Shown here piece after piece: positions 57,137-64,000 of a stretch of DNA of 64,000 bases. The number at the start of each line of letters is the position of its first letter. The stretch's first letter is position 1. The notes beneath the pieces were generated by a model, which saw only the letters and a list, made by a program, of their open reading frames with translations, made no database searches and was not told the DNA's origin. Made by a program: the position numbers and the translations under genes. Location of the stretch: positions 434,001-498,000 of the forward strand of contig CP125213.1 in assembly GCA_030020825.1 (NCBI GenBank), read 5' to 3'. This DNA comes from Candidatus Blochmannia vicinus (GTDB lineage: Bacteria > Pseudomonadota > Gammaproteobacteria > Enterobacterales > Enterobacteriaceae).

Positions 57137-58777
57137 ATGTTTTTTGATGAATTATATCGATTTTTTTACATAATTAAAACAATACTAAATTATGGATTAA
57201 GTGATTTTGTTCCCACCCATCGATTAATTTTCCCATTAAGAATAGGCAGTAGATTTTTTTTACGTATTTTAAATAAGCATTATCAACTAACTTTAGGAGA
57301 ACGATTTCGTTTAGCATTACAAGAATTAGGTCCAATATGGATTAAATTAGGTCAAATACTTTCTACTCGTCGCGATATTTTCTCAGATTCTATTGCAGAT
57401 CAATTGTCAATGCTGCAAGATCGTGTAGCTCCTTTCGATGGTATCCTTGCTAAAACATATATAGAACGTGCTATTGGCAATTCATTAGAAACATGGTTTA
57501 AAGATTTTCAAGAAATACCATTAGCATCCGCATCTATTTCACAAGTACATTCTGCCAGATTTAAAAAAAATAATAAAGATATAGTAATAAAAGTTATTCG
57601 CCCAGGTCTCTTACCTATTATTAAAACAGATATACGGTTAATGCATAGATTAGCTAATTGGATTTATAAATTTCTACCGGAAGGACGGAAATTTAAATTT
57701 TCAGAAGTTGTTTCAGAATATGAAAAAACCCTTTTTAACGAACTTAATTTATTAAAAGAAGCAGCTAATACTATTCAATTACGAAGAAATTTTAAAAAAA
57801 GTCAGATATTATACATACCTAAAGTATATGTAGATTTTTGTAGTGAAAAAGTTATGGTTATGGAGCGTATTTATGGTATACCCGTATATGATATAGTTGC
57901 GTTAAAAAAACAAAAAACTAATATGAAATTATTAGCAGAACGCGGAATAGAAGTATTTTTTACTCAAGTATTTAGAGATAGTTTTTTTCACGGAGATATG
58001 CATCCTGGTAATATATTCATTAGCCATAAGCATCCAGATAATCCAAAATATATTAGTATCGATTGTGGTATCATCGGATCTTTAAATAAAAAAGATAAAT
58101 ATTATTTAGCAGCAAATTTTATCGCATTTTTTAATCGCGATTATCGTAAGATAGCTGAATTGCATCTTGACTCAGGCTGGATTCCCATAAATACCAACAT
58201 TGAAGATTTTGAATGTGCAATGAGAACGGTATTTGAGCCAATTTTTGAACAACCACTAGAAAACATTCCTTTTAGTAAAATACTACTATATTTATTTAAT
58301 ACTGCACGATGTTTTAATATGGAAATACAACCTCAATTAATTCTATTACAAAAAACTTTATTATATATTGAAGGAATAGTGAGGCAACTGTATCCTCATT
58401 TAAATATTTGGAAATCTGCTAGACCTTTTTTAGAAAAGTGGATGCAAGATCAATTAAAATTTTCAACAACAATATGTGCTTTGACAGACAAAATACCTAA
58501 TTGGATAGATAAAATACCAGAATTACCTACTTTATTATCTAATGAATTTAAACGTTCTTGTATGCTACAAAAAAAAATAGAAATTTTAATAACAGAGCTA
58601 AAAACGCAACGAACTAAACAAAGTCAAGCATTATTTTTGTTCGGTGTTGGAGCAACACTAATTACCAGCAGTATTTTCTTGTGTATACAGGATAAATATT
58701 TTAAAAAATTTACCATTTTTTTATTTGTCACTGGAATATTCATTTGGACAATAGGTTGGAAACGTATTATGCAATAA
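57137..58777 (+). CDS. ubiB: Ubiquinone biosynthesis protein kinase-like UbiB
   Basis: Atypical ADCK/UbiB kinase-like ATPase needed for ubiquinone synthesis, membrane-anchored. Its 546 residues equal E. coli. The N-terminal KxGQ extension is present (IWIKLGQILSTRRD), the unusual alanine/serine nucleotide loop is ASASISQVHSA, and the catalytic-loop equivalent is FFHGDMHPGNIFI, with the metal-binding SIDCGIIG. Two hydrophobic helices end the protein (about 495-545). UbiJ, which normally works with it, is not encoded next to it. Confidence 0.96.
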   Translation: MFFDELYRFFYIIKTILNYGLSDFVPTHRLIFPLRIGSRFFLRILNKHYQLTLGERFRLALQELGPIWIKLGQILSTRRDIFSDSIADQLSMLQDRVAPFDGILAKTYIERAIGNSLETWFKDFQEIPLASASISQVHSARFKKNNKDIVIKVIRPGLLPIIKTDIRLMHRLANWIYKFLPEGRKFKFSEVVSEYEKTLFNELNLLKEAANTIQLRRNFKKSQILYIPKVYVDFCSEKVMVMERIYGIPVYDIVALKKQKTNMKLLAERGIEVFFTQVFRDSFFHGDMHPGNIFISHKHPDNPKYISIDCGIIGSLNKKDKYYLAANFIAFFNRDYRKIAELHLDSGWIPINTNIEDFECAMRTVFEPIFEQPLENIPFSKILLYLFNTARCFNMEIQPQLILLQKTLLYIEGIVRQLYPHLNIWKSARPFLEKWMQDQLKFSTTICALTDKIPNWIDKIPELPTLLSNEFKRSCMLQKKIEILITELKTQRTKQSQALFLFGVGATLITSSIFLCIQDKYFKKFTIFLFVTGIFIWTIGWKRIMQ

Positions 58778-59105
58778 TCATTATTATTAATATCACATTT
58801 GATTTTATTTCTAATAAAAGATTATTTTAGCAATTCAAAAATACCTTCACATTCGTGCATTCGTGCTGTTCAAATGAAAATATTTTATACTCGATGTAAC
58901 TATTTAACATAATGATGTTAACTAATATAATTTTAAGTTATATAAATTTATATTAATATAATTAAAATTTAAACTATTTTAAAAAACAACCTATTGATAA
59001 CAATATATAATATATATTGTATATTGTATATTGTATATTGTATATTGTTATCAATAGCAGTATCAAATTAAAACAATAAATATAACATTAAGCCTATTAA
59101 ATATA
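58778..59105. other. Spacer between ubiB and ubiD (ancestral tat-rfaH site)
   Basis: 328 AT-rich bases. tatABCD and rfaH, present here in E. coli, are absent. The right part holds the tandem TATATTG repeat within an inverted repeat (58991-59057). Confidence 0.6.
58991..59057. repeat. Tandem TATATTG array inside a 17-bp inverted repeat
   Basis: Arms 58991-59007 and 59041-59057 (TATATTGTTATCAATAG) are exact reverse complements. Five head-to-tail TATATTG units occupy 59013-59047, the last shared with the right arm. It ends 48 bases before the ubiD start. Confidence 0.92.
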
Positions 59106-60593
59106 ATGAAATACAAAGATTTACGTGATTTTATTAAAATTTTAGAATATAGAGGAGACTTAAAAAGAATTACTCTTCCTATTAATCCTGATTTGGAGAT
59201 AACAGAAATTGCTGATCGTACCATTAAATCTGGAGGACCAGCGCTCTTTTTTGAAAACCCTAAAGGATACACAATACCTGTTCTTTGTAACTTATTTGGT
59301 ACCCCTAATAGAATAGCTTTAGGTATGGGAAAAGAAAATATTCTATCATTACGTGATGTTGGAAAATTGCTTGCATTTTTAAAAGAACCTGAGCTCCCAA
59401 CAGGAATACATGATTTTTTTTCTAAAATACCTCATTTTCGTCATATTTTACATATGCCTATTAAGCGTGTAAGTACAGCTCCATGTCAAGAAAATATTTG
59501 GTGTAATAAAGACGTAGATATTACACATATGCCAATAATGCGTTGTTGGCCTAAAGATGTATCTCCTGTAATTACTTGGGGGATCACAATAACTCGTGGA
59601 CCAAAAAGAAAACGACAAAATCTTGGAATTTATCGCCAACAAGTACTATCTAAAAACAAAATTCTTATAAGATGGCTATCTCATCGTGGTGGAGCATTAG
59701 ATTTTCAAGAATGGCATAAATATACTTCAGAAAAAAGATTTCCCATTACTGTAGCATTAGGAGCTGATCCAGCTACTTTACTAGGAGCAGTAATCCCTAT
59801 CCCTGATACTTTATCAGAGTATGCTTTTTCCGGACTATTAAGAGGTTATAAAACTGAAGTAATTAAATGCATTTCATGTGACTTGGATGTTCCAGCTAAT
59901 TCTGAAATTGTATTAGAAGGATATTTAGAACGAGGCAAAACAGCAACAGAGGGACCTTTTGGAGATCACACAGGGTACTATAATACTACTGCTCAATTTC
60001 CAGTATGTACCATTACCCACATTACCCAAAGAAATAATCCAATTTATCATTCTACCTATACTGGACGTCCACCAGATGAACCTGCAGTACTTGGAATGGC
60101 AATAAACGAAATATTTATTCCTATAATACAAAAACAATTTCCAGAAATTACAGATTTTTATTTACCTCCGGAAGGTTGCTCATATAGATTAGCTATCGTA
60201 ACCATAAAAAAACAATATATTGGGCACGCCAAGCGTATAATTTTTGGAATATGGTCTTTTCTAAAACAATTTATGTATACTAAATTTATTATTATATGTG
60301 ACGACGATATTAACGCACGAGATTGGAATGATGTAATATGGGCAATTACTACACGTATGGATCCTGCTCGAGATACCATAATAATAGAAAATACTCCAAT
60401 TGATTACCTTGATTTTTCTAGTCCAATTTCTGGATTAGGCGCAAAAATAGGTATAGATGCTACAAACAAATGGCCTGGAGAAACTGAAAGAGAATGGGGT
60501 ATCCCAATTAAAATGCACAATACAGTACGACATTATATTGATAGTATTTGGGATAAATTAAACATCTTTCATAAAGATAAACAGCGACAATAA
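59106..60593 (+). CDS. ubiD: 3-octaprenyl-4-hydroxybenzoate carboxy-lyase
   Basis: Prenylated-FMN-dependent decarboxylase of the ubiquinone pathway. It has 495 residues against 497. The N-terminus MKYKDLRDFIKILEYRGDLK lacks the first three residues of E. coli. Core regions are GGPALFFENPKG, RQNLGIYRQQVL, WLSHRGGALDFQEW and the catalytic-glutamate region EGPFGDHTGYY. TGRPPDEPAVLGMAINE and YIGHAKRIIFGIWSFLKQF are also near-identical. The prFMN synthase gene ubiX is not in the window but is required for activity. Confidence 0.97.
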   Translation: MKYKDLRDFIKILEYRGDLKRITLPINPDLEITEIADRTIKSGGPALFFENPKGYTIPVLCNLFGTPNRIALGMGKENILSLRDVGKLLAFLKEPELPTGIHDFFSKIPHFRHILHMPIKRVSTAPCQENIWCNKDVDITHMPIMRCWPKDVSPVITWGITITRGPKRKRQNLGIYRQQVLSKNKILIRWLSHRGGALDFQEWHKYTSEKRFPITVALGADPATLLGAVIPIPDTLSEYAFSGLLRGYKTEVIKCISCDLDVPANSEIVLEGYLERGKTATEGPFGDHTGYYNTTAQFPVCTITHITQRNNPIYHSTYTGRPPDEPAVLGMAINEIFIPIIQKQFPEITDFYLPPEGCSYRLAIVTIKKQYIGHAKRIIFGIWSFLKQFMYTKFIIICDDDINARDWNDVIWAITTRMDPARDTIIIENTPIDYLDFSSPISGLGAKIGIDATNKWPGETEREWGIPIKMHNTVRHYIDSIWDKLNIFHKDKQRQ

Positions 60594-61131
60594 AATCATT
60601 CTTCAAAACAGAAATCATCATATTTTTTTTTGATAAAAAAATCACTTTATATTCTGTTATTTAATTAAAAACAGTATTTATATATAAAATATAAATTATT
60701 CACTACTTAAATACATATCTTTCTATTGTAGAAATGACAATACTTTTATAGTTAATAACTAATACTACCTTAAAAACTCTTACTACATTTATCCTATTAA
60801 AACTATTTATATAAATATTAAAATAATCTCAATTTTTAAATTTCTTATATCAAAGATAAGAACATATTAGTAATATTAAGTCATTATTGTAAAAAATATT
60901 TTTTTATTTATTATTACATTTAATCAATACAATAATTATAAAATCTATTAATTTATAATAAACACACAAATTCTTATGCACATCAAATAATATTAGTATA
61001 ATAATTTTAATTATCACATCGAGAAACTAAATAGAATATTATTAATTCAAATAAAAATATTATTTTTATTTGAATTAATAATAATACCTATATTTTAGTA
61101 ATCAATGTTTGTAGGATTATTAGGAGGTTGT
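60594..61131. other. Spacer between ubiD and dsbA
   Basis: 538 extremely AT-rich bases. No gene is seen; the right part contains a 23-bp perfect palindrome (61037-61083) just ahead of dsbA. Confidence 0.55.
61037..61083. repeat. 23-bp near-continuous palindrome upstream of dsbA
   Basis: Arms 61037-61059 and 61061-61083 are exact reverse complements around a single central base. Only one G-C pair per arm is present, so it is nearly pure A/T, ending 48 bases before the dsbA ATG. Confidence 0.9.
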
Positions 61132-61761
61132 ATGAAAAAATTACATCTTATTTTAATAATACTTTCTTTAATATTTTCATGCAAAAGCATTTCTTCTGCA
61201 ATTATAGAAGGGAAACAATACATTCGATTAAATAAACCTATTCATAATGCTCCCAAACTATTAGAATTTTTTTCTTTTTATTGCCCACATTGTTATCAGT
61301 TCGAACAAATTTATCATATTTCTAACAATATAAAAAAAACATTACCCAAAAACATAAATTTTTATAAATACCATGTAAATTTTTTAGGTAATTTAGGACA
61401 ACAATTAACACACGCTTGGGCTGTGGCAATAGCATTAGGAATAGAAAATAAAATTAGTCCCATATTATTTATAGCGATACAAAAACAACAATCTATCCAT
61501 ACCATAGAAGATATTCGTGCAATATTTATTAAATCTGGCGTTAATGCAGAAGCATTTGATACTGCTTGGGATAGTATTTTAGTAAAATCCTTAGTTTCAG
61601 ATCAAGAACAGGCAGCAATAAATTTTCATCTAAGAGGAGTTCCATCAATATTTATCAATGGTAAATATATGATAAAAAACGACAAATTGGATATATCATC
61701 AGTAAATGCTTATATTCGACAATTTTGTGAATTATTAAATTTACTCATAAATAAAACATAA
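61132..61761 (+). CDS. dsbA: Thiol:disulfide interchange protein DsbA
   Basis: Periplasmic oxidant that introduces disulfides into exported proteins. The start at 61132 is fixed by a consensus AGGAGGT three bases upstream; an ATG nine codons earlier has no ribosome-binding site. The product has 209 residues against 208. A signal peptide (about 1-23, MKKLHLILIILSLIFSCKSI) precedes mature IIEGKQYIRL. The active site is FYCPHCYQFEQ and the cis-proline loop is RGVPSIF. The gene lies before polA as in E. coli with intervening genes lost. dsbB is not in the window. Confidence 0.96.
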   Translation: MKKLHLILIILSLIFSCKSISSAIIEGKQYIRLNKPIHNAPKLLEFFSFYCPHCYQFEQIYHISNNIKKTLPKNINFYKYHVNFLGNLGQQLTHAWAVAIALGIENKISPILFIAIQKQQSIHTIEDIRAIFIKSGVNAEAFDTAWDSILVKSLVSDQEQAAINFHLRGVPSIFINGKYMIKNDKLDISSVNAYIRQFCELLNLLINKT

Positions 61762-61946
61762 AATTTATATATTTATATAATTATTATACTCTATATATAA
61801 TAACCTGGTTATATGACATAAACTCCATTTGATTTTTATTATTTTATAATTTATGATAAGACTATTGTCTAATGCAATTTATTAAATAAGTATCCAACAT
61901 CCTTTAATCTTTTCTATAAGATAAAATCTATATATAAAATATCATT

Positions 61947-64000
61947 ATGATTACAACTATAAATAATCCGATAATTTTAGTGGATGGTTCTTTTTATATA
62001 CACCGCGCATATCATGCATTACCATCATTAAAAACTAGCAATGGAGAACCAGTATGGGTAATATATGGGGTAATCAATATGATCAAAAGTTTGTTAGTAC
62101 GATATCAACCTGTTCATATGGTAATTGTTTTTGATACGATTGGAAAAACATTTCGTAATAACTTATTCGAAAAATATAAGGCTAATCGCATCAAAACCCC
62201 TAAGGATCTGTATATTCAAATAAATCCATTATACAAGATAATACAAGCCATGGGATTACCAATACTTCAGGTACCTAATGTAGAAGCAGACGATGTAATA
62301 GGCACGCTAGCCATATTTTACGCACAATCAGGAATTCCTGTATTAATTAGTACAGGAGATAAAGATATGGCTCAAATAGTATCACCTAAGATAACTCTTA
62401 TTAACACTATGTCAAATATTATATTTACCCCTAAAGAAGTAGAAAGAAAATTTGGAATACCGCCAACGTTAATAGCTGATTATTTAGCATTAATAGGGGA
62501 TCGTTCTGATAATATTCCTGGAGTTCCTGGAGTAGGAAAAAAGACTGCACAAATATTGTTAAAAAACATAGGCAATTTAAAAACATTATATGACAATTTA
62601 GATAAAATTGATATATTGGGGCTACGGGGCGCTAGGACAATACAAAATATATTACAGAGTAATAAGGAAATAGCATTTCTTTCTTACAAATTAACAAATA
62701 TCAAAACAGATGTGTCTTTAGACACATCTGTTTATCAACTATCAATGCAACAGGTAAATATTAATACTTTATTGTCATTATTTAAACGATATGAATTCAA
62801 AAATTGGTTAATAGATTTAAAATCGAAAAAATGGTTACATAAATATCAATACTTAAATAAGCTACCATCAAACCAATGCTTAGAAAATACGTTTTTACAT
62901 CAAAAAAACAATTTACCATTAGATTATGTCAAAGAAAAAAAAATTATTAAAATAATACATGATATTAAAATGCTTTATTATTGGATTGAAAAAATTAAAA
63001 TATCCAAATTCTTTTTATTTAACATACATACAGATATATTTAATGCTGCTACAGCTAATATTATAAGCATATGTTTATCTATAAGTCCTAATGAAAGCGC
63101 GTATATTCCTATAAAAACTAATTCAATTAATAATCATCAAGATTTTTTATATCTTGAAGAAATACTATCAATACTACAGCCAATTTTAGAAAATTCCGAA
63201 ATAAAAAAAGTTGGGCAACATCTAAAGTTTAGTCATGCTATATTAAAACGTTACAATATAAATTTAGTTGGTATGGCATTTGATGTTATGTTAGAATTGT
63301 ATATATTATACGGTACTTCTAATTATCAAGACATAAAAAGTTTTTTAGATAAGGACACATTCAAAGCTGTTATAGATTTTAAAAATAATTACCATAAAAA
63401 TGGTATTATCTCAGACATACATAATATACAATCACAATCTCTACATGCCGCTAAATTTATTAAATCTCTATTTAATTTACATCATATTTTGTGGCCAAAA
63501 ATACACACAAATGACAAACTAAAGAAAATATTTGAAGAAATAGAAATGCCTTTAGTATCTATATTATCTCGTATCGAAAGTTATGGCGTATTAATAGATA
63601 AAAAATTACTTAATGCTCATTCAGTGGAATTAGATTATCGACTTAATGAATTAAAACTGGAAGCGTATCAATTAGTAAATACTTCTTTTAATCTTTCTTC
63701 AACCAAGCAATTACAAGAAATATTATATAATAAGCAAAAATTGCCAATTTTAAAAAAGACACCTACTGGCATTCCTTCAACTAATGAAGAAGTATTAAAA
63801 AAATTAGCGAAAAAATACACAATGCCAAAGATCATTTTACAGTATCGTAGTTTAGCTAAATTAAAATCCACTTATACTAATAAATTAATCGCTATGATTA
63901 ACGAAACATCGAATCGAGTACATACCTCATATAATCAAACTAGAACTTCTACGGGACGTCTTTCTTCTACTAACCCAAATTTACAAAATATTCCAAATAG
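61947..64000 (+). CDS. polA: DNA polymerase I, N-terminal 684 codons (runs off window)
   Basis: Repair and Okazaki-processing polymerase. The frame is open from ATG 61947 (MITTINNPIILVDGSFYIHRAY) to the window end without a stop. The 5'-3' nuclease domain keeps its acidic metal ligands: VDGS, VFDTIGKTFRN, EADDVIGTLA, STGDKDMAQ and GDRSDNIPGVPGVGKKTA. The 3'-5' exonuclease domain is present in length but its catalytic residues are gone: N359, H361, S429, H500 and F504 replace E. coli D355, E357, D424, Y497 and D501. The polymerase domain begins (STKQLQEILYNKQ, TGRLSSTNPNLQNIPN) and continues outside. Confidence 0.96.
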   Translation, partial: MITTINNPIILVDGSFYIHRAYHALPSLKTSNGEPVWVIYGVINMIKSLLVRYQPVHMVIVFDTIGKTFRNNLFEKYKANRIKTPKDLYIQINPLYKIIQAMGLPILQVPNVEADDVIGTLAIFYAQSGIPVLISTGDKDMAQIVSPKITLINTMSNIIFTPKEVERKFGIPPTLIADYLALIGDRSDNIPGVPGVGKKTAQILLKNIGNLKTLYDNLDKIDILGLRGARTIQNILQSNKEIAFLSYKLTNIKTDVSLDTSVYQLSMQQVNINTLLSLFKRYEFKNWLIDLKSKKWLHKYQYLNKLPSNQCLENTFLHQKNNLPLDYVKEKKIIKIIHDIKMLYYWIEKIKISKFFLFNIHTDIFNAATANIISICLSISPNESAYIPIKTNSINNHQDFLYLEEILSILQPILENSEIKKVGQHLKFSHAILKRYNINLVGMAFDVMLELYILYGTSNYQDIKSFLDKDTFKAVIDFKNNYHKNGIISDIHNIQSQSLHAAKFIKSLFNLHHILWPKIHTNDKLKKIFEEIEMPLVSILSRIESYGVLIDKKLLNAHSVELDYRLNELKLEAYQLVNTSFNLSSTKQLQEILYNKQKLPILKKTPTGIPSTNEEVLKKLAKKYTMPKIILQYRSLAKLKSTYTNKLIAMINETSNRVHTSYNQTRTSTGRLSSTNPNLQNIPN
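62704..62733. repeat. 13-bp perfect inverted repeat inside polA
   Basis: AAACAGATGTGTC (62704-62716) and its exact reverse complement (62721-62733) with a 4-base TTTA loop, within the 5' nuclease domain coding sequence (ending near IKTDVSLDTSVY). Confidence 0.85.

Overview
This window looks like a chromosome segment of a genome-reduced, strongly AT-rich gammaproteobacterial insect endosymbiont. The best fit is the carpenter-ant symbiont lineage Candidatus Blochmannia. This rests on three things: almost every gene is a close relative of an Escherichia coli core gene; gene order follows E. coli in blocks; and dnaA is absent from its ancestral place between rpmH and dnaN, a known Blochmannia trait. 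The species assignment is inference. No phage, insertion sequence, CRISPR array, toxin system or laterally acquired island was recognised.

Layout: valS (5' end outside the window), argI, ridA and gltP; then yjcE, ssb, dnaB, zur and ubiA; pitA and prlC; tRNA-Pro, sodA, glyQS, an AI-2E-family membrane protein and ibpA. Next comes the ancestral origin neighbourhood: gyrB and dnaN on the minus strand, divergent from rpmH, rnpA, yidD, yidC and mnmE. The glmU/atpCDGAHFEB block and mnmG follow on the minus strand. After tRNA-Ile come metA, pgi, rsmD, ftsY, rpoH, metE, udp, rmuC, ubiE, ubiB, ubiD, dsbA and the first 684 codons of polA, which runs off the window.

Functional picture: translation (valS, glyQS, two tRNAs, rnpA, rpmH, mnmE and mnmG as a tRNA U34-modifying pair, rsmD); replication without DnaA (dnaB, ssb, gyrB, dnaN, polA); respiration and energy (complete F1Fo ATP synthase, four ubiquinone genes); membrane insertion and secretion (yidD/yidC, ftsY, dsbA); stress (rpoH, ibpA, sodA); transport (gltP, yjcE, pitA); and amino-acid metabolism useful to a host (metA, metE, argI). 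Genes that E. coli has at these junctions but that are not seen here include dnaA, recF, atpI, rsmG, ftsE, ftsX, ubiJ, tatABCD and rfaH. Several of these losses leave long AT-rich spacers.

The most unusual signals are: (i) yidD reads in frame into yidC without a stop; (ii) PolA has lost all five catalytic residues of its 3'-5' proofreading site while keeping the 5' nuclease motifs; (iii) tRNA-Pro has an all-wobble D stem and altered T loop; (iv) there is an excess of long perfect inverted repeats, including several inside coding sequences (ridA, glyS, metE, polA), and a 29-bp pair with GATC-rich palindromes between rsmD and ftsY; (v) a promoter-like box plus a terminator-like hairpin lies upstream of rpoH with no gene between. 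I found no convincing new multi-gene system.
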